This document shows, one piece after another, positions 55,080 to 64,000 of a stretch of 64,000 nt of DNA. Every line of letters begins with the position of its first letter. Positions within the stretch are counted from its first letter, which is position 1. The notes beneath the pieces were generated by a model, which worked only from the letters and a program-made list of their open reading frames with translations, was not told the DNA's origin and ran no database searches. Source of the stretch: Gemmatimonadota bacterium (lineage in GTDB: Bacteria > Latescibacterota > UBA2968 > GCA-2709665); the NCBI GenBank assembly GCA_028873695.1, contig JAPPNU010000015.1, positions 1 through 64,000 of the forward strand, written 5' to 3'. A program made the position numbers and the translations under genes.

Positions 55080-56201
55080 TCATCCGCCAATTGCGGAATA
55101 ATAGAGTTTCTCCGAAAGTGCCGCCCACGGATCGATATTCTTCCGGAACGCATCGAAAGAAGCATAGACCTTTTTGCTCATCGGATCGGCTTCAGCCACC
55201 TCGTTCTCGACCTCAACGGAGTATCCTCGCAGCGTCTTCAGGACCTCGTCCGAAAACCTGCGCAATACGACGTTGTGTTCTTTGGTGAGTTTTTCCAGGT
55301 AGACGCTGTTCTTGGACTCGAATTCCGAGAGCATCCATGCATTGGAACGGGCGGCGGCCGTCTCCACAACCCGCTGCAGGTCCGATGACAGTTGTTCGAA
55401 GGCGGTCCTGTTGACGATCAGTTCCAGGGCGGTGCCCGGCTCGTGCCAGCCCGGATAATAATAGTATTTCGCGGCCCTGAAGAATCCCATCAGGTAATCG
55501 TGATAGGGTCCGATCCATTCGGTTGCATCGATGACGCCGCGTTCCAGGTTCGTATAGATTTCGCCTCCTGCCGACAACACTGCGGACCCGCCGGCTTTGG
55601 CGATGACCTTTCCGCCAAGCCCCGGGATCCGCATCTTCAGACCGTGAAAATCGGTAATACTGTTCATTTCGCGATTATACCAGCCGCCCATCTGGACGCC
55701 CGTATTGCCCACCGGCATCGCGACCAGATTGAACGGACCATACAGCTCCTGCCAGAGCTCCAGCCCACCGCCGCTGTAGATCCAGGCGTTGAGCTGTTGT
55801 CCGTTCATGCCGAATGGAACCGCAGCGAAAAACTGTGTGGCCGGCGCTTTCCCGGCCCAGTAATACGCGGCGCCGTGACACATCTCAACGGTACCCTGGC
55901 TGACGGCGTCGAATCCCTCAAGCGGTGGAATCAGCTCGCCGCCGCCGTAGACCGTAATTTTCAATTGTCCGCCGGACATCTCATCGATCCATCCGGCCAG
56001 CATGTCCGCGCCTTCGCCTAGAATGGGGAAATGCGGCGGCCAGGTGGTTACCATTTTCCATTCGAATTTCTTTCTGGTATGCACCGCGGGCGCGGCCGGC
56101 TTTTCGTTTGAAGCGGGGCTGCAGCCGGTCAGGGCGGCAACGCCGCCGGCGACCCCGACCGAAGCCTTTTTCAGGAAATCGCGTCGTTCGAACTTCTCCA
56201 T
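55080..56201 (-). CDS. TRAP transporter substrate-binding protein, TakP-type
   Basis: This 373-residue protein begins MEKFERRDFLKKASVG, a Tat twin-arginine signal, with a lipobox-like LTGCSP at about residues 24-29. The body closely follows TakP-like (alpha-keto acid) binding proteins: MVTTWPPHFPILGEGAD, ELIPPLEGFDAVSQGTVEMCHGAAYYWAGKAP, GNTGVQMGGWYNREMNS, IDATEWIGPYHDY and YYYYPGWHEPGT. It should deliver a carboxylic acid to the adjacent permeases, even though it is encoded convergently to them. Confidence 0.9.
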   Translation of the reverse strand: MEKFERRDFLKKASVGVAGGVAALTGCSPASNEKPAAPAVHTRKKFEWKMVTTWPPHFPILGEGADMLAGWIDEMSGGQLKITVYGGGELIPPLEGFDAVSQGTVEMCHGAAYYWAGKAPATQFFAAVPFGMNGQQLNAWIYSGGGLELWQELYGPFNLVAMPVGNTGVQMGGWYNREMNSITDFHGLKMRIPGLGGKVIAKAGGSAVLSAGGEIYTNLERGVIDATEWIGPYHDYLMGFFRAAKYYYYPGWHEPGTALELIVNRTAFEQLSSDLQRVVETAAARSNAWMLSEFESKNSVYLEKLTKEHNVVLRRFSDEVLKTLRGYSVEVENEVAEADPMSKKVYASFDAFRKNIDPWAALSEKLYYSAIGG

Positions 56202-56345
56202 TCAACGCCTCCACGGAAGGATCGGTCAACGCATAGACAGGTTGGCAATCAACGAGACAAGGTAGGTCGCACGGGACGCTGTCGCAAGAATAATGAGAAC
56301 CCCCGCACTCCTTGTTACCAGTGATTCGGGGGTCGGGAGAGAACA

Positions 56346-59081
56346 ATGAGCGAAACAGACAGGAAGCTCTACCTGCTGGACGGAATGGCGCTGGTCTACC
56401 GGGCCCATTTTTCGATGATCCGCAACCCGCGCATGTCCTCCACCGGCCTGAATACCTCTACGGTATTCGTGCTTACCAACACCCTGCTGGATATTCTTTC
56501 CAACGCGGAGCCCTCGCACATCGGCGTTGTCTTCGATACACCTGAGCCAACCCACCGGCACCGGATGTTTCCCGAATACAAAGCCCAGCGCGAGGCCATG
56601 CCGGAGGACCTCAGCGCGGCGCTTCCTTACGTCTTCCGACTGTGCGAGGCGTTCAACCTGCCGGTTGTCAGGGTTCCCGGATGGGAAGCGGACGACGTGA
56701 TCGGGACCCTCGCCAAACAGGCGGAGACTGCCGGCTTTACCACCTATATGGTTACGCCCGACAAGGATTACGGACAGCTGGTCTCGGATCGTACTTTTGT
56801 CTGCAAACCGGGGCGCACCGGTGACGTGGAAGTCGAGGGCGTCAAGGAAATCCTGGAAAAGTGGCAGATCGAACGCGTGGAACAGGTGATCGACATCCTG
56901 GGACTGATGGGCGACAGTTCGGATAACGTCCCCGGCGTGCCCGGAGTCGGCGAAAAGACGGCGCAGAAACTGATCGGAAAGTATGACAGCATCGAAAACC
57001 TGCTCGACCACGTGGATGAACTCAGGGGAAAGCAGAAGGAACGCATCGAAGAAAACCGCGAACAGGCGCTGCTTTCCAAGAAGCTGGTCACCATAGAACG
57101 CGACGTGGTGCTGGAAGTAAGACCCGAGGACCTGAAACGCGTCGATTGGGACGTGGCGAAATTGCAGGCGTTGTTTGTCGAGCTCGAATTCAATACCCTC
57201 GGCCAGCGACTGTTCGGCGAGGCGTTCAAGGCGGGTCCCACGGCCGCAACCGACGAGGTGGGAGGCGACCTTCGGACTCTCGAAGACGTCGAACACGACT
57301 ACAAACTGGTGGATACCGGGGAATCCCGCCGGGAACTCATCGCAGCCTTGAGCGAGCAGGAAGCCTTCTGTTTCGATATCGAAACCACGGGTCTCAATCC
57401 GAAGAAATGTGAGCTGATCGGCCTGGCCTTTTCGTACGAACCTCACACCGGGTACTACGTGCCTCTGCCCGAGGTTCCGGACGAAGCGCTCGCAATCCTC
57501 GAAGCGTTTCGTCCAATACTTGAGAATCCTGAAATCGAAAAAATCGGCCACCACCTGAAATTCGATCTGAGCGTGTTGCGCTGGAAGGGTTTTCGAGTCA
57601 ACGGCCCGCTGTTCGACACCATGCTCGCCGCTTATCTGGCCACGCCGGACCTTCGACGCACCATGGACTATCTCTCCGAAGCGCTGTTGGGATACCGCCC
57701 CATTCCAATTTCCGACCTCATCGGCGAGAAGGGCGAGGACCAGTTGAGCCTGACCGACGTCCCCCTGGACCGGGTAACCACGTACGCCGCGGAAGACGCG
57801 GACATTACCCTTCAACTGAGCGAAATTCTGAGGTCCAGGCTGGATGAGATGGGACAGGTGCGCGTGTTCCGGGACGTGGAATGCCCGCTTATCCCCGCCT
57901 TGGTGGAAATGGAATACGAAGGCATCCGGTGTGAAGCCGAAGTGCTTCGGGATCTGTCGAAAGGGCTCGCCGGCGAAATCGAGCGCGCCAGGGAGCAGAT
58001 CTTCCAACTCGCGGGTGAAAACTTCGAATTGAACTCTCCCAGGCAGTTGGGCGACATCCTCTTCGATAAATTGAAGCTGGATCCGAACGCCCGCCGCACG
58101 GCAAGGACCAAACAATACCAGACCACGGAGCAGGTTTTAAGGCGGTTGGCGTATAAACATGAAATCGTGGAACAGGTGATGTTCTACCGGATGTGCACCA
58201 AATTGAAATCGACGTACGTCGACCAGTTGCCAGGGTCGATCTTCAAACCCACGGGCCGAATACATACAAATTACGAAGCGGCGGTTGCCGCCACGGGTCG
58301 GCTGCAGTCCCACGGTCCCAATATGCAGAATATCCCCATCCGCACCGAAATGGGCAGGGAAGTGCGGAAAGCCTTCGTGCCGCGCGACGAAGACCACGTG
58401 CTGCTCGCCGCGGACTATTCTCAGATCGAACTCCGCGTGGCCGCGGAACTCAGCGGAGACGAGGCCCTGACGGACGTCTTCCGCCAGGGCGGCGATATCC
58501 ACACGGCGACCGCTGAGAGAATCTACGGCATCGAAGGGGCAACCGAAGACATGCGACGCCACGCGAAAACCGTCAACTTTGGCATCATCTACGGTATCTC
58601 GGCCTTCGGTCTGGCGGACCGCCTGGACATTACCCGAACGCAGGCCGCGGAACTTATCGACCACTATTTCGACCAGTTTCCCGGCATCCGGACCTACATG
58701 GACGAAACCATCGAGTTCGCCAGGGAGAACGGCTACGTCGAGACGGTCACCGGACGACGTCGGTATCTGCGCGACATCAACTCCCGCAACGCGACGACAC
58801 GAAGGGGGGAGGAGCGAAACGCCATCAACTCGCGCATCCAGGGCACGGCCGCGGACATGATAAAACTCGCGATGAGTTACATCCATCGCGAAATCCTGGA
58901 ACGGGGCCTCCGATCGCGAATGCTCCTGCAGGTGCACGACGAACTGGTCTTCGACATGCACAAAGACGAAGCGGAGGTCCTGCCGGGCATTGTGGAACAC
59001 GGGATGAAGTCCGCCATTCCGATGCAGGTACCCATCGTGGTGGAAATGGGTACGGGGTCCAACTGGCTGGACGCGCATTGA
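56346..59081 (+). CDS. polA: DNA polymerase I
   Basis: This 911-residue PolA has an N-terminal 5'-3' nuclease (LYLLDGMALVYRAHFSM, WEADDVIGTLA, DILGLMGDSSDNVPGVPGVGEKTAQKLI), a 3'-5' exonuclease with CFDIETTGL (D-x-E), HHLKFDLSV and YAAEDADI, suggesting proofreading is intact, and the polymerase core (AADYSQIELRVAAELS motif A, RRHAKTVNFGIIYGISAFGLA motif B, LLQVHDELVFD motif C). Roles are primer removal and gap repair. A 629-residue antisense frame over it is a shadow. Confidence 0.97.
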   Translation: MSETDRKLYLLDGMALVYRAHFSMIRNPRMSSTGLNTSTVFVLTNTLLDILSNAEPSHIGVVFDTPEPTHRHRMFPEYKAQREAMPEDLSAALPYVFRLCEAFNLPVVRVPGWEADDVIGTLAKQAETAGFTTYMVTPDKDYGQLVSDRTFVCKPGRTGDVEVEGVKEILEKWQIERVEQVIDILGLMGDSSDNVPGVPGVGEKTAQKLIGKYDSIENLLDHVDELRGKQKERIEENREQALLSKKLVTIERDVVLEVRPEDLKRVDWDVAKLQALFVELEFNTLGQRLFGEAFKAGPTAATDEVGGDLRTLEDVEHDYKLVDTGESRRELIAALSEQEAFCFDIETTGLNPKKCELIGLAFSYEPHTGYYVPLPEVPDEALAILEAFRPILENPEIEKIGHHLKFDLSVLRWKGFRVNGPLFDTMLAAYLATPDLRRTMDYLSEALLGYRPIPISDLIGEKGEDQLSLTDVPLDRVTTYAAEDADITLQLSEILRSRLDEMGQVRVFRDVECPLIPALVEMEYEGIRCEAEVLRDLSKGLAGEIERAREQIFQLAGENFELNSPRQLGDILFDKLKLDPNARRTARTKQYQTTEQVLRRLAYKHEIVEQVMFYRMCTKLKSTYVDQLPGSIFKPTGRIHTNYEAAVAATGRLQSHGPNMQNIPIRTEMGREVRKAFVPRDEDHVLLAADYSQIELRVAAELSGDEALTDVFRQGGDIHTATAERIYGIEGATEDMRRHAKTVNFGIIYGISAFGLADRLDITRTQAAELIDHYFDQFPGIRTYMDETIEFARENGYVETVTGRRRYLRDINSRNATTRRGEERNAINSRIQGTAADMIKLAMSYIHREILERGLRSRMLLQVHDELVFDMHKDEAEVLPGIVEHGMKSAIPMQVPIVVEMGTGSNWLDAH

Positions 59082-59091
59082 GTGAAACGAC

Positions 59092-59618
59092 GTGAAACCT
59101 CCGTTGCCCAACAGCTACTGGGTCCGTCCGGGCCGATTCGCGGCGGGAGAGTACCCCGGCGACCTGGACCCATGCCAGGCGGCAGCAAAGCTGAAAATGC
59201 TGCTGTGCGCCGGAATCAACCATTTCATCGACCTTACGGGCGCCGGCGAATTGCGGCCGTATCGCGACATTGCGGAACGGGAAGCGCCGGCGCATGGCGT
59301 GCACGTGGGTTATGAACGGTTCCCGATTGACGATGCCGGGGTTCCCCGAAGCCGCGAGTGGATGGCCCGGATACTGGACGCAATAGACGCCGCTCTGGAT
59401 GACGGCAAGACGGTCTACGTTCACTGCTGGGGGGCGTTGGCCGGACAGGTACCGTGGTCGGCTGCTGGCTGGTCCGCCACGGCGAGAGCGGCGCATCGGC
59501 CCTGGAGCAGGTCGCCAGGTGGTGGCAGGGCGTGGAGAAGGTCTGCCGCATCCCCAGATCGCCGGAGACCTGCGACCAGTCGGAGTATGTCTTAAACTGG
59601 GTGGAACCCGCCGTGTAA
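59092..59618 (+). pseudogene. Cysteine-based phosphatase with a one-base frameshift
   Basis: The intact reading is MKPPLPNSYWVRPGRFAAG, then a dual-specificity/tyrosine phosphatase fold with FIDLTGAGELRPY and the P-loop HCWGGVGRTGT. In the sequence given, the P-loop breaks at a run of six G (59429-59434): one extra G would restore HCWGG-V-G-R-T, followed by the expected GCWLVRHGES and the C-terminus to a stop at 59616-59618. Without it translation continues in a nonsense frame to about 59595. The GTG start at 59092 is 11 bases after the polA stop. It is either a true pseudogene or a homopolymer error. Confidence 0.75.
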
Positions 59619-59657
59619 ATTGACGTGAGTCAGACACAGGGAAACAAGGAAAACGCC

Positions 59658-62600
59658 ATGCAAAACGACAAAGCGACCGTTGTCATCGAAACGGCGATCG
59701 AGAAAACAGCAGAGATGAATCCACAGGAGACCGACGGAAAATGGCTTGAAGTCGTCACTGTGGAGTCCGGTCCATTCATCAAAGAGTGGGATCTCTCAAT
59801 GTGCTGGCATTGGGAGGACTGGCCGGATAGAGAGACACGTTTCCCGAACACCACCAGGTTGGACGTGGGGATAGACGCCGTAGCCGTGCGTCGCGGCGAC
59901 GGGAAGCACGTTGCAATCCAATGCAAGTCGCGCCGGCTTGATGACAAGGGACGTGGTTCCCCGATCCACAACATTGAGATCGCCAAGTTTGCGGCTGCCT
60001 CCGCTGCGGACTTCTGGGCCGAACGCTGGGTCGTCACAAACGGGGACAATCCACTTGCCAGCGGCGCAATGCAGGCGGCTTCGATGAACGAGAAGCCGCT
60101 CAAACTGGTCAACATCACGAACGACCTGCACCAGCAGCCCCAGTCGAGTGCCGTATCCGAGGAATGCGAACACTGTACGAATCCAGAAAAAGAGGATGCG
60201 ATTCAGACAAAATCGTGCATGCAAGACGAAGCCGTCGCCGACAGCGTCCGCATACTTAAAGAACAGGAACACGCCGAGAGTGGAGGACTGCCGCTCGGCG
60301 AGGCCCGCGGAAGAATCATTCTGCCGTGCGGAACGGGAAAGACTCGCATCTCGCTCCGGATCGTGGAAGAACTGACGCCTCCGGGCGAGCTGTCCATCGT
60401 GCTGTGTCCTTCCATAGCGCTCGTATCCCAGATAAGACGCGAGTATCTGGAAAACCGCATCGTTCCGATCGATGTTCTGGCGGTGTGTTCGGACGTTACG
60501 GCGGGCTACGATCCCAAAAAAGAGGGCAAGCGCAACGCCACGCTCGACCCTACGATCGATAACAGCAATGTCAGCGCGTCCGAGGTGAAGGGCAGGGTCA
60601 CCACCGACGCCGGAGAGATTGCCAAATGGATGCGCCAGGCCACTATCGATAACGGAATCAAAGTTCTCATCGGCACATACCAGAGCAGTGGAAGGGTATC
60701 GGAAGCCCTGCTGAGCGCCGGCGTCAGAGCGCGCGTGTTGATTGTTGACGAAGCGCACAGAACGGCGGGACTGAAGCGCAGGAACTCCAAATCCACTGCC
60801 GCCAATGAAGAAGAAAAGCGTCTTCGTGACTTCACTGTCTGCCACGACAGAGGCAGGTTTCCGGTAACCTATCGCGTCTATCAGACTGCTACACCGCGCA
60901 TCTATGACGGCAAGCGCGCCACCGGCAATCCGAACTGGATCGTCCGCTCGATGGACGACGAGACCACATTCGGCGTCGAACTGTACCGCAAGAGCTACCT
61001 GGAAGCCGTCCGCAACCGTTGGCTGTCCGATTACCGCATCATCGCGATGGGTATCAACGACCCGGAGGCGTTCGAGACCGCGAACATTCTGGCTAAGAAC
61101 ACCAAAAGCAAAGGGCGCGGCAAGCTGACGACCACGGACTACATGCGCGGCCTGGCGTACGCTCTCACGATGGGGGGAGCGACCCAGGGCGAAAATGTGG
61201 ACATCAGGTCTTGTATTGCCTTCATGAACACAGTGGACAAGTCCAAAAACATGGCGGAGGACCTCGAGACCGAAAACGTGAAGGAATGGGTCTCAAGGTG
61301 GCTCGACGAAAACGCGGATGGAAGGGACGTGTCTGATTACAGCCTCGAACACCTGGACGCGTCGAGCAACGCCGCGGCGCGCGAAACCGCGAAGGGACGG
61401 CTTGCCTCGGCCGACGCGAAAAACCCTCACGGCATCATCAATGTGGGCATCTTCGGAGAGGGCACCGATTCGCCGTCATTGAGCGCGGTGGCGTTTCTCG
61501 AAGCCCGGAAGAGTCCCATCGACGTCGTGCAGGCCGTGGGACGGGCGATGCGAACCGCACCCGACAAAGAGTTGGGCTACATTGTCTGCCCCATTCTGAT
61601 ACCGCCCACTGCCGATCCGGAAAAATGGCTGAGCAACAGTGACTCCGAGGAAGGGTGGCAGGAGCTTGGGCAGATTCTCCTGGCGCTGCGAGCCCACGAC
61701 CAGCGCATCGAGGAGAGCCTTGAGGAACTCTTGCAACTGTATATCCCCAAACCACCGCCGGTCGAACGCACGTTAGTGGCGGTTGCCACGGGCAAAGGCA
61801 ATCGCATACAGTACGGCGAAGTCGAGGGACCGCCCGGCGAGGCGCAGGAAGCGGTCGAACTGACATTGAAAGGCAAGACCCGCGCCGAGTCCGGAATACG
61901 ACGCGTTGGCGAAACGCATGCCGAATTCCAGGCACAATACAGCACCGAGTCTACATCAGAATTACCACGCATAAATGAAAAACCGGTCGATTACCGTGCG
62001 GTGGAGATAACGCAGGTCTTTACGGGAAAGAAGAACGACGATGGAAGCATTGAACTCCGAGCCGATTCTGTTGAACGGGACAAGCCTCAAGCAGGCGAGG
62101 CGCGAGGCATTGTGAACATACAGAAAACCAAAGCCAAGGCTCGGAAGATGATAAACTCCGGCGAGGGCGGCATTCGCGTTCAGCCGGGCAGTCATAAGAA
62201 GGCACGCAAGACCGCCAAAGAGCGAGCAGAGGAAAAAGGGCAGGTGTTGCTCAAGCTGAGCGGGTTGGAAGAGCACGGCAGCGCCATAAAGATGAACCTC
62301 CTTGCGAAGTCAGGTCTGAGCGACAATCGCGTGATGCGCGACCTGAACATACTGGAAGGGAGCGTCAGCGAAGCAGCCCACCACATGCGCGCCGACGGAC
62401 TGTTGCATGCGCTGAACCAGCACTTCGGACTGGACAGGCTCAAAAAGACGGACAAGAAGCAGGCGGACGGCTGCACCGTAGCCGCTCTTCTGATGATGAA
62501 CGCCGCTATGTTGCACCAGCGTATCGCCAATGGCGGCTGGCTCTCGGGTATCAGCGACCTGTCGATCATCAAGAACGAAATGAATGTCGTTCGGAAGATG

Positions 62601-64000
62601 AGCCGCGAATGGGAGCGCATCATGCGCCACGACTTCCGTCCTGTGCTCGAACCTGCGCTGGAAGCCATCTACGGGGTGGAAACGACGGGTAAGACTGCGG
62701 GTCTGGAACGCGCCTTGCATCACATCGCCGCCGAAGCCGAACGCATCGCCGAGACTTATGCGGATATGGGCGCAGACCACGCAGGGCCGCTGTTTAACCG
62801 CGTCATGGGCAATCAGGCGAGCGACGGCGCATTCTTCACCAGACCCGTCGCCGCGTCGCTCGCCGCCAGGCTGACGCTGGACGCCTGCGGAGATCTGGAC
62901 TGGTCAGACCCACGCGTGTGGAGGGAGCACAAAATTGTCGATCTGGCGTGCGGCAGCGGAACGCTGCTTGCCGCTATTCTCACCGATATGAAGCGTAGAG
63001 CGGCTGAGAATGGGGCGGACACGGAAACCCTGACCCGGCTTCAGAAGTTGGCAGTTGAGGATGTCATCAAAGGAATGGATATCAACCCGGTTTCTCTCCA
63101 ACTCGCTGCGTCCCAATTGACAGCGGGCAACCATAGAGTCAGCTACCGTAGAATGGGACTTCATAAAATGCCTTACGGTCCCGACAGGGACAATCCCGGC
63201 AGGATTTCGGTGGGAACGCTCGAACTGCTTGGGCAGAAGTCGATTGTTACCAGAGAAGGCGAACTGGACTTCGGGGACGACGAAATCGGTTCGCAGGCGA
63301 CCTGGACGTCAGCCGACGACACAGACCTTGAGGATGCGGTTGACGCGGCCAGGGATGCCCGCATTGTCATCATGAACCCACCGTTCACCAACCGAGCCAA
63401 CATGGGCGAGAAGTTTCCCAAGCAGATTCAGAATCGACTGCGGACCCGAGCGGACTCAATGGAGCAGATCCTTGTCAGAAGTGACAGGAACATGAACGAT
63501 TTCGTGGAAAAAAACGCGCTGGAACCATTGTTCACCGCCCTTGCAGACCGTTGTCTGAACTTGCGGGAAGGCGTACTGGCGATGATAACGCCAACGGTAG
63601 CTCTATGTGCAACTTCGGCACAGAACAAGCGCCGCGAGCTAGCGCAGCGCTTTTATATCCACACGGTATTGACTTCGCACCAGCCTCAGAACACAAATAT
63701 GAGCCAAAACACTAACATCAACGAAAGCATTATTGTAATGCGCCGCCACCCCATCGGTCCCAAGCCGCCGACTCGGTTCATCAATCTCGACGTAATGCCG
63801 GTGGACGAAGGCGAGATTGCGGATTTTCACCGTTGTCTGTTGGATTGTGAAGAAAGACTTATCGCAAATGGATGGGGAGAAGCGTCATTTTGGCCTGCCG
63901 AGCGAATCGAAGCCGGCGACTGGACGCCCGCGATATGGCGTTCGCCAGCATTAGCAAAGGCCAGCATAGAATATGCCGACCATCCGGACCTACTGGCAAT
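59658..64000 (+). CDS. Type ISP-like nuclease-helicase-methyltransferase (3' end outside window)
   Basis: A single open frame runs from ATG 59658 past the window edge (1447 residues so far). Domain order fits a Type ISP restriction-modification polypeptide. There is an N-terminal Mrr-like nuclease with Asp73 (GIDAVAV) and Q88-C-K90; a DEAH-type helicase with Walker A Lys228 (PCGTGKT), Walker B DEAH 364-367 and motif VI QAVGRAMRT; a coupler; an adenine methyltransferase with a FFTRP motif, SAM motif I DLACGSG (from Asp1095) and catalytic NPPF (from Asn1240). The target-recognition domain should follow outside the window. Such enzymes restrict unmodified DNA after translocating. The start is preceded by AAGGAAAA. 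Confidence 0.85.
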   Translation, partial: MQNDKATVVIETAIEKTAEMNPQETDGKWLEVVTVESGPFIKEWDLSMCWHWEDWPDRETRFPNTTRLDVGIDAVAVRRGDGKHVAIQCKSRRLDDKGRGSPIHNIEIAKFAAASAADFWAERWVVTNGDNPLASGAMQAASMNEKPLKLVNITNDLHQQPQSSAVSEECEHCTNPEKEDAIQTKSCMQDEAVADSVRILKEQEHAESGGLPLGEARGRIILPCGTGKTRISLRIVEELTPPGELSIVLCPSIALVSQIRREYLENRIVPIDVLAVCSDVTAGYDPKKEGKRNATLDPTIDNSNVSASEVKGRVTTDAGEIAKWMRQATIDNGIKVLIGTYQSSGRVSEALLSAGVRARVLIVDEAHRTAGLKRRNSKSTAANEEEKRLRDFTVCHDRGRFPVTYRVYQTATPRIYDGKRATGNPNWIVRSMDDETTFGVELYRKSYLEAVRNRWLSDYRIIAMGINDPEAFETANILAKNTKSKGRGKLTTTDYMRGLAYALTMGGATQGENVDIRSCIAFMNTVDKSKNMAEDLETENVKEWVSRWLDENADGRDVSDYSLEHLDASSNAAARETAKGRLASADAKNPHGIINVGIFGEGTDSPSLSAVAFLEARKSPIDVVQAVGRAMRTAPDKELGYIVCPILIPPTADPEKWLSNSDSEEGWQELGQILLALRAHDQRIEESLEELLQLYIPKPPPVERTLVAVATGKGNRIQYGEVEGPPGEAQEAVELTLKGKTRAESGIRRVGETHAEFQAQYSTESTSELPRINEKPVDYRAVEITQVFTGKKNDDGSIELRADSVERDKPQAGEARGIVNIQKTKAKARKMINSGEGGIRVQPGSHKKARKTAKERAEEKGQVLLKLSGLEEHGSAIKMNLLAKSGLSDNRVMRDLNILEGSVSEAAHHMRADGLLHALNQHFGLDRLKKTDKKQADGCTVAALLMMNAAMLHQRIANGGWLSGISDLSIIKNEMNVVRKMSREWERIMRHDFRPVLEPALEAIYGVETTGKTAGLERALHHIAAEAERIAETYADMGADHAGPLFNRVMGNQASDGAFFTRPVAASLAARLTLDACGDLDWSDPRVWREHKIVDLACGSGTLLAAILTDMKRRAAENGADTETLTRLQKLAVEDVIKGMDINPVSLQLAASQLTAGNHRVSYRRMGLHKMPYGPDRDNPGRISVGTLELLGQKSIVTREGELDFGDDEIGSQATWTSADDTDLEDAVDAARDARIVIMNPPFTNRANMGEKFPKQIQNRLRTRADSMEQILVRSDRNMNDFVEKNALEPLFTALADRCLNLREGVLAMITPTVALCATSAQNKRRELAQRFYIHTVLTSHQPQNTNMSQNTNINESIIVMRRHPIGPKPPTRFINLDVMPVDEGEIADFHRCLLDCEERLIANGWGEASFWPAERIEAGDWTPAIWRSPALAKASIEYADHPDLLA

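Noticed and set aside
56226..58115. 629-codon open frame on the minus strand
   Set aside because: It is antisense to polA, whose plus-strand frame carries all polymerase motifs.

Overview
This is a bacterial chromosomal window, GC-rich overall. It looks like a Gram-negative member of the FCB superphylum or a neighbouring uncultured lineage. Evidence for this includes a PorV/PorQ-type outer-membrane protein, a complete System I cytochrome c maturation locus, three phytanoyl-CoA dioxygenase-family genes, a sulfatase-fold gene, a heparinase II/III-family gene and a DUF6785-like membrane protein. That mix recalls Latescibacterota or Poribacteria-type genomes, but the assignment is an inference from gene content. 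No rRNA, tRNA, phage or CRISPR array was seen.

Layout: 1-4020 holds sucC (without sucD), an FmdB zinc ribbon and dnaK with a strong terminator. 4343-5461 holds a PhyH dioxygenase and a small downstream ORF on the minus strand. 6051-12993 is a co-directional cytochrome c maturation locus: ccmE (CxxxY type), ccmF, a cysteine-rich ccmH, a zinc-ribbon protein, a carboxypeptidase-regulatory-like membrane protein, ccmA, ccmB, ccmC and a 56-residue CcmD-like protein. A SpoU-type rRNA methyltransferase follows. 14114-18610 (minus) holds a nitrilase-family hydrolase, a secreted alpha/beta hydrolase, an SDR and a HisC-like aminotransferase. 18865-25394 (minus) is one long gene run, tgt-yajC-fmt-zinc peptidase-kdgK-eda-ROK kinase-DUF5683, joining housekeeping genes to 2-keto-3-deoxygluconate catabolism. 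25733-30450 (minus) holds a divergent polysaccharide deacetylase, an M50 protease, a PorV-like protein and a Gfo/Idh/MocA oxidoreductase.

30795-39409 is accessory and catabolic: a second PhyH, a sulfatase-fold hydrolase, a DUF6785-like membrane protein, a truncated ORF, a heparinase II/III-like protein and a homocysteine S-methyltransferase-like protein. 39624-47476 (minus) runs CocE-type hydrolase, glycosyltransferase, MBL hydrolase, amidohydrolase, proS, then a visibly AT-rich cassette of three small genes ending in a ClpP-like serine peptidase. 47561-52702 holds a UbiD-family decarboxylase (plus) and DsbD translationally coupled to a PhyH-HEAT fusion (minus). 53089-56201 is a TakP-type TRAP transporter. 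56346-59081 is polA, followed by a frameshifted cysteine phosphatase. From 59658 to the window edge runs one very long open frame encoding a nuclease-helicase-adenine methyltransferase, resembling a Type ISP restriction-modification enzyme.

Intergenic spaces are rich in repeats. There are four copies of a ~150-bp dispersed element, two copies of a MITE with 18-bp terminal inverted repeats, a second MITE-like element, a 27-bp-arm inverted repeat and small hairpin units shared by two loci.
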